Below are positions 49,962 to 64,000 of a stretch of 64,000 nucleotides of DNA, one piece after another. The translations under genes were made by a program, and so were the position numbers. The number at the start of each line of letters is the position of its first letter. Within the stretch, counting starts at the first letter, position 1. The stretch is from NCBI RefSeq assembly GCF_017591435.1, contig NC_059289.1, forward strand, positions 16,740,926 through 16,804,925. Reading direction: 5' to 3'. The DNA is from Portunus trituberculatus. Lineage: Eukaryota; Arthropoda; Malacostraca; Decapoda; Portunidae. The notes beneath the pieces were generated by a model that ran no database searches, was not told the origin of the DNA, and worked only from the letters and a program-made list of their open reading frames with translations.

Positions 49962-51038
49962 CTGTTGCCACGACAAGAAATATATAAGAAGACACCCTCC
50001 ATACTAAGGTACTCAATCTTCAAGTAATTCACATAATTACTTCCATTTATTTTGAACAGAAGAAATTAAATCAATTACTAAAAATTGTTGTTATCACTGA
50101 TCTTACAACTAAGTAGTATGTATTTTCATTGATAATCAATATTTCAATATGTCACAATATAACACAGGAAAATGTATCAAATATATCAATACATTTAAAC
50201 TACATTAATATAATACAGTGCAATTACTAAGCATGCAGCACCAAACATAAAATAAATGGAAACTGAAAGGAAATGGTTCAGTCCCTGTAGTTAGTCATTC
50301 CCACAAGCTGAGTAAGTAATGGGGAGTTTAGAAAAGGACCATAGAGGAGAGAGAGTGAGCACATTCTATGGTTGGGTGAGGTTAGAGAGAAGTGAGCATA
50401 CTAAGACAGAAACTAAAATAAAGCAGTGTTATACAATTTTGATGATGAAGGCAGAAGACTAGGGAAAATGTTGCAGGGAAACTTTTAGTTTGATCAGTAT
50501 TATGGGAATCATTACAGGTATGAACAACTCAACATAATGACCTGTGTCTTGATTCACTTGGTCTAGGAATTCTTTATGTAGTGGAATTATTCCAATATAT
50601 TTGCTTTTTTTTATTGTGTATGACAACATTGAATTAATTATACTGATCTATTTACAATTTAAAGTAAGTAACAATAAAGTCTAAAAATTTTGAACATATA
50701 CACAGGAGTTGGAATCAAATATTCATCCTTATTTACATACTTTTGAAAATACAAGTGATCACATAGTATAAGGTAAATGTAGTGCAAACAGTAAACACTT
50801 ATTTATAGTATGGTGAGGAAAGAATTCCAGTGGTTGAACACGATTCAAGACAACAGAAAAAAATAATAAAACTACACAGCTAACATTATGCATCTTGTCA
50901 TGCTATCTTACTTTCATGCTATTAATTGTTAACTTATTAATAATAGAAATAAAGGAAAAAAAGATTCATATGATAGCTAACAGAAAATATAATGTGGTAA
51001 GGGATAAGGAATAGGATCAGGTTATGTATTTCATGAGA

Positions 51039-51053
51039 TTCTCCCTGTTCCTT
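51039..51053 (-). promoter_or_regulatory. Putative docking site for Ig7 exon choice
   Basis: On the minus (transcribed) strand this reads AAGGAACAGGGAGAA. It lies in the intron between the last Ig7 variant and the constant Ig8 exon, 1.08 kb before the Ig8 acceptor. The reverse complement of this block occurs, perfectly or with G-U-compatible changes, once after each of Ig7 variants 1 to 7. This is the geometry I recall for docking site and selectors in the exon 9 array of insect Dscam1. The complementarity is seen in the sequence; the function is inferred. Confidence 0.75.
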
Positions 51054-52469
51054 CATTTCTTTTGATACTGAACAATGATTTTAATTTAATTGGTACAGCC
51101 AATTCGTTTTGAAGAAAAAAAATTTGGAGGTAGCGGACACTCTTAAACATATTTTCAAAAAACCTCTATTCTTTTCTTGTTTCGATTGTTAGTAGTATCA
51201 ACACAAATCCAGCCAGTTGTAAGAGCACTGAAAAATAAGCCATAAACTGCAACACCATCAATGATAAAATCCACAAAAACACAACAGGCAACTAAGTATC
51301 GAGAGTAAGCAAAGGATCACACCTTGAAACCACTCAAACTAAGAGTATTAAAAACAGCTCTGCAATATCAAGGAGAGTAAACCTGCCAGACACCACAAAC
51401 GGACTCCCCAACAGAACATGATTGCAACTATTCTCAGTTACAACCAAGAAGAACCAGCACCACTCACTAGAACTAAAAGTTTTCTTTTCACAGCATGGAG
51501 TTGTCACAAGGCCTACAGTATCGGTCAAAATTTTGCACAATCAGACAAGTTACTGATAGTTTAATCAAACATTTTCATTCACCTGTTTCAAAAAGCTCTC
51601 TAATTCTTAATAAAATAATTGCATGTGGTATGTATCTATTTTCTGTCACAAAAGTGTTGAATTACTTGTGTCATATTTCATTAAGATGATAACTTTTTAT
51701 ATCTGCCCAGAGTACAACATGGTACATAATTTCCATTTACTGACTAATCTTTACTTCTTATGGTGTCAATCATATACTTCATGACAAAAAGCTTCACTGA
51801 AGAAAACACTATCATTATCAAGAGGAAAATTATTTCAAGAGTAACCAGAGGATCATATTTCTATAAATGAGCTTGAAAGGCAATGTCTTGTTCAAAATGC
51901 AAACATGTAATCACAGATACAGCCACAGCTACCACCACCACCATCACCACCTTCATTCTAGAAATGTATGGGTTCAATTACTGCATCTGTATTTTTTTCA
52001 CAATTGTGCAGTTACAACAGATGAATGATATTTTGTTTTAGCATAACTATGAATCTTTATCTAAAACAATTCAAGAAATTATTCTCAATGGATATTTATT
52101 ATAATTGTTTTGTTTTTTTTTTTTTGTTTAATAGTGTAATACTGACAACCTTACAAAAACTCCAAGTAAAATTAGGGTATGATGTTCCTGAGGTTAGGCA
52201 AGATGTGGTATAGCTAATGTGTTAGTGTTAAGCTGGGACAGACAGACGGGCACTGAGCTACATGGCCAACAGGTATGAACAATAATTTACTATGAATCTG
52301 TTTCCATGAACATTCTGTATTTCTATAGCATTCTTGGATGGTTTTGAAACTTCAATTTTTGCTAAACAATCACCAAAGCTCTGGTTTCATAAAATTATTG
52401 AAGACATGAAATACCAAACTATCAAAACTTACAAAAATGTGTAACTTATCTCTTTCATGTAAATTCTCA

Positions 52470-52567
52470 AAAAAAAAATAAATAAATAAATAAAATAAAT
52501 AAATAAATAAATAAATAAAATAAAATAATAATAATAATAATAATCAATCCATGAAATATTACATAAC

Positions 52568-52623
<56 letters not shown>

Positions 52624-52640
52624 TAATAATAACAATATCA
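52470..52640. repeat. (AAAT)n and (AAT)n microsatellites
   Basis: AAAT-type repeats to about 52530 followed by AAT-type repeats, with AAC-type variants beyond 52640. Located 260 bp downstream of Ig7 variant 8 in the gene sense. Confidence 0.9.
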
Positions 52641-52897
52641 ATAATAGTAATAAAAATAATAACAATAATAATGATACTAATGATAATAATGGTAATAATC
52701 AGACTGTTAATCCAGAAAAGCAAATTTTCTACAAAATTTGGATTTATGGCCTTATGACATGTTATCGAAAAATTGATAAACCTATAAATGCCATCATTTA
52801 ATGCTATTTTACATATGTTTTTTTTTTCTTTCTAGATGAGTAAAATTTTGTTCCACGCAGCTCAATCCCAAAAGGAAAGCACAGACATCTCTCCTAC

Positions 52898-53182
52898 CCT
52901 GGACTGATAATTCTGCTGCAAAGGAGACTTTTCCAGCACCATTTTGTGCAAGACAATCATAGTCGCCACTATGAAGCCACGAAACACTGGGAATAGTCAA
53001 TATAGAGGTTCTGTCGCCAATGAGCTGTGTATTTGTGCCCATAGGAAGGTCACTGACACCATTGTAGTGCCATGAGATGTTCAAGGGAGCATCTCCCGCA
53101 GCCACCACGCAGACTACTTGAGCAAAAGCACCATCACGTCCCGCATTCTCAGGGAATTTAAAAGGCACAATTTCCGGTGGCA
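52898..53182 (-). CDS. Dscam: Dscam alternative Ig7 exon, variant 8 (closest to Ig8)
   Basis: Last and most diverged Ig7 alternative. It starts PPEIVPFKF after TTTGCAG, with cysteines in QVVCVVAAGD and YDCLAQN and the tryptophan in ISWHYNG, and contains DRTSILTIPSVSWLHSG instead of the VR..HQG of the others. It ends SVQ plus one base before GTAGGAG. It is 285 bp, phase 1 to 1. Its position next to the constant exon and its divergence suggest an old, separately maintained variant. No strong selector-like block is visible after it. Confidence 0.9.
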
Positions 53183-53712
53183 CTGCAAAGGTATGAGGAT
53201 GGAAATGAAATCCTATCTAATAAAAATGCAACACTAAGAAGAATGTGCTATAACAAGTGATCATGGATGGCTGATGGATAAAAGAAATTTGGATATGCAA
53301 ATGACATGAAATCAATTTATAATGAAGTGTTTATGGTTACTGAAAAAAGCAGGTAGCAGGAGGCAAAATAATAAATATTTATTTTGCCTCAAATACTGCT
53401 AAAGAATTAGTAATTATGTAAAATTTAATCAATAAAAGATATGAATTGATAGAACAGCTGCAAGCAAGCTATACAGCAAGCAGAAGCAGGAGAGCAGATA
53501 CACAGTGCTAACTTGTCTCCATTTCCACCACAAAATGAATAAAGTAGAAAACTATCAACCTTCAACATGAGGTGGTAAGGAAGGAAGCCCCCAGGGAAGC
53601 TAGAAGCAGATTAAAATAATGTTTACCTAGAATCTGAGGCTAGTACAATACAAAAGGCATTAGTTTTATTATTTGAAGTTACCATTCTGAGAAAAATCAA
53701 TCAGAATTAGGC

Positions 53713-54169
<457 letters not shown>

Positions 54170-54606
54170 ATAAATAAATTATCTGTGTCTGGCTGTCTTG
54201 TGTACTTTTTGGGATTTTTAGAATTCTTTACACATTCAAAAAGTTGCATTAGAACAATGAGTAACAATGTCTAAGCCTTCATATAGATGTCGGCATCAAT
54301 ATGATTAAAATATGATCTTTTCCCCTCATAAATGATGGGAGTTTGATAACTATTTTCTTCCAATTCACACGGTCTTAGAAAAAATAACATTTATTCATAT
54401 TAACTAATTTTGATAACTGAGGATATTCATCAAAATATCATCAAAGTCATCATCTCCTTTACTTTCATCATTTCTGACCTGACTATTGATATTTTTCTAA
54501 AGACTCCCTTTTCTATCACATTTGGGCAATAATTAAGCACTGCATTATGATGCAAGAAATCAGAGCAGAAATTTGCATAAAACCACAGAAAAAGTAACTA
54601 TTCACG

Positions 54607-54619
54607 AGGAACAAGGAGA
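54607..54619 (-). promoter_or_regulatory. Putative selector after Ig7 variant 7
   Basis: Plus strand AGGAACAAGGAGA. One difference from the docking complement, and that change (C to U in the RNA) keeps a G-U pair, so 13 bp of pairing are preserved. It lies 240 nt after the variant 7 donor. Confidence 0.72.
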
Positions 54620-54858
54620 GGAACAAATCCATGATAATACCCCATTTGACATATGATCCACCACCAAACAATCACCAAAATTTTGTGCACCAGCATAGCA
54701 TTCTCAGGGTTCATAATGTGGAACCTGAGACAAAACCCTTTTCATACAACCATCTATATGCAATCATTCAAAACTAGTAATTGACAGAAGGTATTTACTG
54801 GCCACACGATAGCTGAATGATTGCACTCAACGGCAGTATATGGAAACCACAACTGTAC

Positions 54859-55143
54859 CATTGACAACCAGTGTGGCAGAGATTTGCTCCTCCCCAGCTG
54901 GGTTGGAGGCGATGCAGGTGTAATTTCCTTGGTGCACACCTCGCACCGGATCAATGGTCAGTATGCTAGACTTTCCAATGAAATCCATATGTATGCCATC
55001 ACCAGACTGAAGGACTATGCCATTGAAGACCCATGTAAAATTAACTGGATGGTCGCCCTTCTGTAGTATACAGCTCACTTGCACAAAATCGCCCTCATTA
55101 AAGTCTGATTCACCAAAGTCAAGCTGTATCAAATGTGGACGCT
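54859..55143 (-). CDS. Dscam: Dscam alternative Ig7 exon, variant 7
   Basis: Seventh Ig7 alternative. It begins RPHLIQLDFGESDFNEGD after TCCAG, with cysteines in QVSCILQKGD and YTCIASN and the tryptophan in FTWVFNG, and contains KSSILTIDPVRGVHQG. It ends VVN plus one base before GTACAG. It is 285 bp, phase 1 to 1. The usual PP opening is RP here. The 1.7-kb intron after it holds the longest (AT)n tract of the window. Confidence 0.91.
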
Positions 55144-56144
55144 CTGGAAAAGGAAGGGTTTGGATTCGTTTTACATACTTTGACTCTTTGCCTTGATAAA
55201 GCTGAGACCAGACAAAACCTTGGTCATGATTATAGTCAGGATCATCTTCAAGTTGGGGTATTGACCATGATAGCCATTACACATACAACAAAAACTCATC
55301 ACTAAAACCAAATCACTAATGAATAATAATAATAATAAAAAAAGCCTTTGTATGAGCATCAAAGATAAATGTAAGAGAGCAAAAAATTACTGCTTTGGGT
55401 ACAGATGTTCTCTACCCTCTTCCAATGTGGAATTTTTCTCATTTAGTGAATTTATCTTTTGTTTAGAAGTGCATGAAAAATAGGAAAGTTGCATTGCTTT
55501 CCGTGATTAACATACTGTTCTCTCTCTTGATTACTTTCCTACATATATGTGATATTCTATGACTAAATCAAGCAAATCTCTTCTAAAGCATGCTTAAATG
55601 CCTTGCATTAAACATTCATATCTGTGAATAGGAGAAAATTTATCAAGTGACAAACCATTCACATTAAGCTGCCATTATGTGTCAAAATGTCATGAATTGA
55701 AATTATGTTGCAATTTATGAGTAATCAGTCATGTCACCCACCAATGGCTCCCAATGTTATGCCTATCCAAATGATGAAAATCAAATCACTAAAGATTTTG
55801 ATTTGTTCCTAACACTGCACAACCAGAGAAAGAAAGTTGAAATATTTACACAATAAATTTGATCACCTCTATATGATGCTGTATTAATGTGTTGACTGAA
55901 ACCTGTACCCAGTGTAGCCCTCAGTAATATGAAAATAGTATTCACACATGTATCATACACAAAGCTCACTGCATGAAACATTCAAACTGTAAAACAATAT
56001 TACCGTGTCAGTTCTTAATTTTCCTCTGTGCAAGGAACAGGGAGAAGAATAATACCAATCACTCCATGAGTCAATAAGCCATTTTACAGTAGCTATAAAG
56101 TTAGTACCCCATTTCCACCAGCTCCTTAAACTTCCTCTGTGTAC
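55144..56144 (-). other. Dscam: Intron between Ig7 variants 6 and 7
   Basis: About 1 kb of AT-rich sequence containing the variant 6 selector. I looked for a decayed Ig exon (the W and Y-x-C motifs) and saw none. Confidence 0.65.
56032..56046 (-). promoter_or_regulatory. Putative selector after Ig7 variant 6
   Basis: Plus strand AAGGAACAGGGAGAA: 15 of 15 bases identical to the docking complement, the best match, 99 nt after the variant 6 donor. Confidence 0.8.
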
Positions 56145-56432
56145 CATTGACAATTAAACTCGCTTGTGCTTCAGACTGTCCAGCACTGTTCTGGGCAATG
56201 CAGACATAAGTGCCCTGATGATGACCCCTGACAGGGTCCAGGGTCAGGATGCTGGTCCTGGCCCCAACACCCGCAATTAGAGTGTCGGCCTCACTGGCAA
56301 GAGCCACTCCATTAAACAGCCAAGTGATAGTGAGGGGCAGGTCACCCTTCCGTACTCTACAGATAGCCTGAGCCAAATCACCCTCATAAAAAGCTTCAGA
56401 CCCAAATTCAATAGGTAAAGTTTGTGGTGGCT
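56145..56432 (-). CDS. Dscam: Dscam alternative Ig7 exon, variant 6
   Basis: Sixth Ig7 alternative, starting PPQTLPIEFGSEAFYEGD after TTACAG. It has cysteines in QAICRVRKGD and TYVCIAQ, the tryptophan in ITWLFNG, and ARTSILTLDPVRGHHQG. It ends LIVN plus one base before GTACACAG. It is 288 bp, phase 1 to 1. Its downstream intron carries the best match to the docking block (15 of 15 bases), 99 nt after the donor. Confidence 0.92.
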
Positions 56433-56730
56433 CTGTAAGATAATGAAATGTCTAGTATTAATATTTTACTATGGAAATCATATCACACATTAAAAAAAAT
56501 CAATATTATAAGAAAATGAGAATACTCATCTGAATATACATAGAAATATCAAGCATGATGAATACAGGTTGACAACCTAAAGCTCTCCTGAATAAATGTT
56601 TCTAAAACACTCTACTACTTTGACCTATACCAATGATAAACAATAAACACCTTGATATATCAACAGAAATTTCCCAAATACATTTTGCAAATGCATACTG
56701 GTGGGACTTGGTAATACTTTTCTAACTCAA

Positions 56731-56744
56731 AAGGAACAGGGAGA
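56731..56744 (-). promoter_or_regulatory. Putative selector after Ig7 variant 5
   Basis: Plus strand AAGGAACAGGGAGA: 14 of 14 bases identical to the docking complement, 97 nt after the variant 5 donor. Confidence 0.78.
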
Positions 56745-56840
56745 CAAGGACAGTGTTCACTGAATCCTAAACTGGCAGATCCAATGGGTTAGTACCAGCA
56801 CCCACCCAAAAAACAAGATTCACAACAGTCAACAGTGTAC

Positions 56841-57128
56841 CATTAACTATCACAGTTGCTTCTACTTGGGCAACTCCAGCATCATTAGAAGCACTACAGC
56901 TGTAGATGCCTTGGTGATGTGCTCTCACAGGGTCAAGAATCAGGATGCTGGTGGTTCCTCCCAGGTTGTTTACCATTGTGCTCTCCGTGTTTACAACACC
57001 TACGCCATTGAACAACCACCGAAATGTAACTGGTCGATCCCCCTTTCTCATCCTACAGCTGGCCTGGGCTACATCACCCTCATAGAAAGCCTCCACACCA
57101 AATTCTATAGGCAATAGCTCAGGAGGCT
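56841..57128 (-). CDS. Dscam: Dscam alternative Ig7 exon, variant 5
   Basis: Fifth Ig7 alternative, starting PPELLPIEFGVEAFYEGD after TTACAG. Cysteines lie in QASCRMRKGD and IYSCSAS, the tryptophan in FRWLFNG, and TTSILILDPVRAHHQG precedes the second cysteine. It ends IVN plus one base before GTACACTG. It is 288 bp, phase 1 to 1. Very close to variant 6 (shared PIEFG, EAFYEGD and LDPVR..HHQG), which supports local duplication. Confidence 0.92.
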
Positions 57129-57186
57129 CTGTAATAAAAATGGTTTGGCTTATTTTAACAAAGCAACTTTGCTATAATGGTGAAGG

Positions 57187-57199
57187 AGGAACAGGGAGA
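57187..57199 (-). promoter_or_regulatory. Putative selector after Ig7 variant 4
   Basis: Plus strand AGGAACAGGGAGA: 13 of 13 bases identical to the docking complement. It lies 75 nt after the variant 4 donor, in the 145-nt intron before variant 5. Confidence 0.75.
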
Positions 57200-57273
57200 T
57201 GCAGTGATCTATCAGAGGCAGAAAACCCATACAGCCAATCCAAGTAATCCAATGACAGAAAGAATCATTGTAC

Positions 57274-57558
57274 CATTGACACTGAGCTTTGCCTTCACTT
57301 CAGCTGTGCCAGCCACATTTGTGGCACGACAACTATATGTTCCCTGGTGATGGGCTCGAACAGGGTCTAATGTCAAAATACTGGTTCTGCCACCCACATC
57401 AAGAACATTTACGCTGTCTGCTTGGGTTAATCCTACACCGTCAAACATCCAACTGAAGGTGACAGGTTGGTCTCCTTTCCTGAGCACACATGTGATCTGA
57501 GCCAAGTCACCCTCAAAGGTGGGTTCCCCAATAGTTATGGGGGTTAACAGGGGTGGCT
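57274..57558 (-). CDS. Dscam: Dscam alternative Ig7 exon, variant 4
   Basis: Fourth Ig7 alternative. It starts PPLLTPITIGEP after CCAG, has cysteines in QITCVLRKGD and TYSCRAT and the tryptophan in FSWMFDG, and contains GGRTSILTLDPVRAHHQG. It ends SVN plus one base before GTACAATG. It is 285 bp, phase 1 to 1. The intron to variant 5 is only 145 bp, the shortest in the array, yet it still contains a selector-like block. Variants 4, 5 and 6 are the most alike and probably arose by recent tandem duplication. Confidence 0.92.
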
Positions 57559-57603
57559 CTGGAAAAAAGTCAAATTGCTCAGGCTTTTAACAAATTACAT
57601 CAC

Positions 57604-57616
57604 AAGGAACAGAGAA
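57604..57616 (-). promoter_or_regulatory. Putative selector after Ig7 variant 3
   Basis: Plus strand AAGGAACAGAGAA. All 13 positions can pair with the docking block, 11 as Watson-Crick pairs and 2 as G-U. It lies 435 nt after the variant 3 donor and about 45 nt before the variant 4 acceptor. Confidence 0.65.
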
Positions 57617-58050
57617 GCACATTTAATCATCATAGATACTCCAGAATACACTTTAGGTTAATGAGTACTGATGAAAATGCATTACATATTTGCATAATAC
57701 AAAGATCATAGCATTACTTCATTTGAAATTTTGATCTGTTCCATATGATATCTCAATCACTTTTAATTATATACTGAAGGACATTGACAATGCATTTTCT
57801 GCCTCCAGAAAGCTGCAACAACTATTTTTTAATTCCTGGTGATATATTTAGTTACTTGTGTGATTTTAAACAAAATATTTGACATATTTTCAAACAATTC
57901 AGTGACTGATGAGGAATAGCAAATGAGTGCAAGGTTAGGGTGTCAGAACAGTACATATTCAGGAGAAGCAAGGAGTATGGCTAGCAACAAAAATTCACCA
58001 CTGTTTGGCACAACTCTCAAGTGATTTTATTTGTTCTAGTGAGTTCCTAC

Positions 58051-58338
58051 CATTCACTTTCAGTTCAGTAGCAAATTGAGATGTCCCGGCAATATTTGTA
58101 ACTTCACATATGTATATTCCTTGATGGTGCGCCTCCACATTGCTTACAGAAAGTACACTATTTCTTGGTCCAAACTTGACAATTTTCACTTCCATGGAAG
58201 GATTTACAACAGAGCCTTGGAAGCGCCATGTGAATGTCATGGGCAAGTCACCTTTCCTGGCCATGCAGCTTGCCTGAACTGAGTCTCCACTGTACACCTC
58301 AAAATCTCCAAAGCTTACAGGCATTATTAAGGGCAGCT
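58051..58338 (-). CDS. Dscam: Dscam alternative Ig7 exon, variant 3
   Basis: Third Ig7 alternative, starting LPLIMPVSFG after TTACAG. Cysteines lie in QASCMARKGD and GIYICEV and the tryptophan in FTWRFQG. It ends KVN plus one base before GTAGGAAC. It is 288 bp, phase 1 to 1. The RTSIL motif of its neighbours is changed to RNSVL, so it is one of the more diverged members. It lies between variants 2 and 4 with introns of about 630 and 490 bp. Confidence 0.9.
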
Positions 58339-58479
58339 CTGTAATTTGGAAAACAACTATTTAACTTTAAAAATATAAAGTTGGTGTCTCCAAAATGAGG
58401 CCTTAGCAAGCATATAAAGTGTATTTTTTTTAGTTATGTCAATAAGACTTTTTCCTTCTTTTCTTTCATTAAAACTGTG

Positions 58480-58494
58480 AAGAAGCAGGGAGAA
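58480..58494 (-). promoter_or_regulatory. Putative selector after Ig7 variant 2
   Basis: Plus strand AAGAAGCAGGGAGAA. Aligned to the docking complement it has 13 identical bases, one G-U-compatible change and one A-C mismatch over 15 nt. It lies 479 nt after the variant 2 donor and before variant 3. Confidence 0.6.
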
Positions 58495-58972
58495 AATCAG
58501 TACTTGGATACTAGTTATTCTAAAGGAATGGTAGAGTGCCAGAGCACCAGTAGCTGGATTATGTTTCCATGCCCCTCAGTTTTAAAGAGATTTTGGTAAA
58601 TAATAATTTGCATGATTTTTCTTATACCAAATACAATGTAAATAAATGCCACCACCCCACAGACAGCAAACAGACGTGGTAAATTTACTTTATGACAGTG
58701 TCAGTTGGTGTTCCATCTTTGATATCAGACTGAAACCATTTCCTATTTCTAAAAATCTTTAATAATAATTTCTAATTAACTCTAATGGTATTCTCATTAT
58801 GGCTATCATCTATACTGTAGTTATTGCATTATGTATATTTTTGCAGGCAAACATTGCAAATGCTTCACATTTCATCCACATTTAATAATCATAGGAACAT
58901 AATATGCCAGCTGTGGATAAAACACTTGTTCAATCATGCTCATAATATTCATGAATCACTAATCTCTTTTAC

Positions 58973-59260
58973 CCTGAATAACCAACTCGGCCTCCACCTG
59001 GTACATTCCCGCTGCATTAGAAGCTGCACACCCATATACTCCTTGATGATGGTGATTCAAAGGCTCAATGGTCAAGATACTTGTTCTCTTTCCAAAACTG
59101 TGAATTGTTCGATACTGGTCACTCTCTAACAAGTTGCCATTATAGGTCCAGGTGACCATGAGGGGAAGGCTGCCCTGACTGACTACACAAGTGGCAGTGG
59201 CAATGCCTCCTTCATACAGGTCTGTCCCACCAAAATCTATCGGGTTGATGACAGGTGGAT
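58973..59260 (-). CDS. Dscam: Dscam alternative Ig7 exon, variant 2
   Basis: Second Ig7 alternative. It opens with PPVINPIDFGG after a CACAG acceptor, has the cysteine pair in TATCVV and YGCAAS, the tryptophan in VTWTYNG, and the linker motif GKRTSILTIEP shared by most members of the array. It ends VIQ plus one base before GTAAAAG. It is 288 bp, phase 1 to 1. The HHHQGVYGC stretch fits the H-x-G-x-Y-x-C signature common to all eight exons. Mutually exclusive use is inferred from the array structure and from known Dscam1 biology. Confidence 0.9.
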
Positions 59261-59382
59261 CTGTGGTCAGAATACAGTGGATATGAATATGCAATATCTT
59301 TAAATGAAATGCTAAGAGGCCATAAAGCATGGTCTATACAGTGATTAACCTTAAGGTGTACAATTCTTTATGACAAAGTGGG

Positions 59383-59383
<1 letters not shown>

Positions 59384-59468
<85 letters not shown>
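59384..59468. repeat. (TA)n microsatellite
   Basis: About 85 bp of TA repeat 18 bp from the weak selector after Ig7 variant 1. Confidence 0.9.
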
Positions 59469-59472
<4 letters not shown>

Positions 59473-59485
59473 AGTAAAAGAAATT

Positions 59486-59498
59486 GGATTAGGGAGAA
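59486..59498 (-). promoter_or_regulatory. Putative selector after Ig7 variant 1
   Basis: Plus strand GGATTAGGGAGAA. It pairs with the docking block over 8 bp plus 3 bp with a 2-nt internal loop, 129 nt after the donor. The weakest of the seven. It directly abuts an (AT)n tract, which may have eroded it. Confidence 0.5.
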
Positions 59499-59626
59499 AC
59501 CATTAGCGGATATGAATTTTAGCACAGCAAAACAAAGCCAACGATTGCCTTACTAACATGTACAAAGAAAGCTATAACTATACACATCTCTATTCATGGT
59601 ATACAGAAAGCTTTAACCACTGATAC

Positions 59627-59911
59627 CATTGACAGAAAGAGTTGCTGAAAACTGGGCTTCGCCTGCAGTATTGGATGCAGCACATGTGTACTTCCCAGAG
59701 TGGTCATGAGTCACGTGCTCTATTGAAAGAATACTGGACCTGGATCCTAGCTTAACAGTAGTCACACCCATGGCAGGAGACACTTCTAGACCATGGAAGT
59801 ACCACCTGATGGTCAGCGGTGTGTCACCATCAGTCACATAGCAAGTTATCTGAGTGTCCTTTCCTGCTTGGATCTCCCCTTCGAAGGAGAATGGGCGGAT
59901 ACGAGGAGGTT
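59627..59911 (-). CDS. Dscam: Dscam alternative Ig7 exon, variant 1 (5'-most seen)
   Basis: Encodes one whole Ig7 domain of the Dscam ectodomain, the domain whose identity sets isoform-specific homophilic binding. The exon starts after a CAG acceptor with PPRIRPFSF. It carries the Ig-fold cysteines near residues 23 (QITC) and 76 (KYTC) and the core tryptophan near 36 (IRWYFHG), and ends in LSVN plus one base before a GTATCAG donor. It is 285 bp, phase 1 in and phase 1 out, so it can join the constant Ig8 exon at 49961 (G|TA gives Val). It is the variant furthest from the constant exon. No further Ig7-like exon is visible between it and the right edge. Confidence 0.9.
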
Positions 59912-60195
59912 CTGCAAATCACATTTTTCTTGTTTCATTCCAAGTTATTCCATGTATTTATTATCAAGAAATATTTTTTAGAACAGTAAAACAGCACTGC
60001 TGAGCCATTCATGGTGAGAAAGTACACTTTCTTTTGAATAAAACTGACCAACACTAATTGTTCTCTAGTTAAAGACCATGTATGAAAGAACCCCCTCTCA
60101 TGCTATCATTCAGAGCTGGAAAAAGTAAACAAATAAATAAAAATTAGACAAATAAATGAATGGTGTGTCTATTATATACACACACACACACACAC

Positions 60196-61531
<1,336 letters not shown>

Positions 61532-61612
<81 letters not shown>
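61532..61612. repeat. (TA)n microsatellite
   Basis: About 80 bp TA repeat between the Tigger-like element and the hairpin repeat. Confidence 0.9.
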
Positions 61613-61615
<3 letters not shown>

Positions 61616-61638
61616 TGTGTAGCCAGGGAGTAAATTTT

Positions 61639-63726
<2,088 letters not shown>

Positions 63727-63860
63727 TTTACCTAATTTTTATATACAGTAAAAGAGCTATGCTGTATTGTCATGTTTCCATTTTCTTTGAATATCAATCT
63801 TGGCTTTGAATTCTAGAATATTCCCAGCATGGGCCAATGTGTGTGGAACAGAATACTTTA
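63727..63860 (-). mobile_element. Old LINE 3' end
   Basis: Plus strand TATTTACCTAATTTTTATAT, AAAGAGCTATGCTGTATTGT and TCTAGAATATTCCCAGCATG correspond, with many changes, to the 3' end of the LINE at 12498-14256 (TATTTACCTAATTGT, AAGAGCTATGCTCGTGTTGT, ATGAATATTCCTTGCG). A relic of the same lineage. Confidence 0.65.
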
Positions 63861-64000
63861 GCATGAACTGTCTTTAATACTTGCATTATATAACTGAAAT
63901 GAAACTAAAATAAACAACCTAATTCTAACAAGACCTATTGTAAGTTCAGGTGTATAACAAGGAATGGGGAGCAGAGGGTAGGAAGGGTGTAAAGGTATAA

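Larger units (their letters stand above)
49962..52897 (-). other. Dscam: Intron between the Ig7 array and Ig8
   Basis: A 2.9-kb intron. Apart from the docking block it holds (AAAT)n at about 52470-52530 and (AAT)n at 52527-52640, with otherwise AT-rich unique sequence. I see no gene and no clear ninth Ig7 exon in it. Confidence 0.7.

Noticed and set aside
57960..57976. AGAAGCAAGGAGTA as selector of Ig7 variant 3
   Set aside because: The block at 57604-57616 pairs better with the docking site and lies in the same intron.

Overview
This window is a piece of an arthropod nuclear genome. It has spliced exons with GT/AG borders, long AT-rich introns, abundant (AC)n, (AT)n and (GA)n microsatellites, and many decayed non-LTR retrotransposons. 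I recognise one host gene, on the minus strand: the homophilic immunoglobulin receptor Dscam (the Dscam1-type hypervariable gene of insects and crustaceans). Gene order runs from high to low coordinates. The exon repertoire (tandem Ig7 alternatives plus two alternative transmembrane exons) and the repeat content suggest a malacostracan crustacean, probably a decapod. That taxonomic guess is inference, not something I could test.

Layout in gene order. (1) 64000-59912: intron upstream of the Ig7 array, holding a tRNA-derived SINE, a Tigger-like DNA transposon carrying a GC-rich passenger, a long hairpin repeat and microsatellites. (2) 59911-52898: eight tandem alternative Ig7 exons (the equivalent of fly exon 9), each 285 or 288 bp, all entering and leaving in phase 1. 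(3) 52897-49962: an intron with a 15-nt block (51039-51053) complementary to sequences lying just downstream of seven of the eight alternative exons, a probable docking site with selectors. (4) 49961-42957: constant exons for Ig8, Ig9, FN1, FN2, FN3 and the first half of FN4. (5) 42956-23102: a 19.9-kb intron filled by a head-to-tail, plus-strand chain of LINEs with two further LINEs nested inside. (6) 23101-19939: exons for the rest of FN4, Ig10, FN5 and FN6. (7) 19938-1148: an 18.8-kb intron with a second head-to-tail LINE chain, here on the minus strand, plus a SINE and two MITEs. (8) 1147-986 and 455-270: two alternative transmembrane exons with the same splice phases. The cytoplasmic exons lie beyond the left edge; Ig1 to Ig6 and the exon 4 and 6 arrays lie beyond the right edge.

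How it fits together. One Ig7 exon is chosen from eight and one TM exon from two, while everything between is constant, giving up to 16 combinations from this window alone. Every alternative exon is a multiple of three with identical phase, so including two exons would not break the frame. Exclusivity must therefore come from another mechanism, and the docking/selector complementarity is the visible candidate.

The LINEs and SINEs show a second pattern. Almost every copy, full length or 5'-truncated, starts directly against an (AC)n tract and ends in its own (AC)n tail. They therefore form chains in which each tail seems to have served as the landing pad for the next insertion. All splice coordinates were deduced by eye from GT/AG signals, phase continuity and recalled similarity to fly Dscam1. 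No alignment or transcript data were available.
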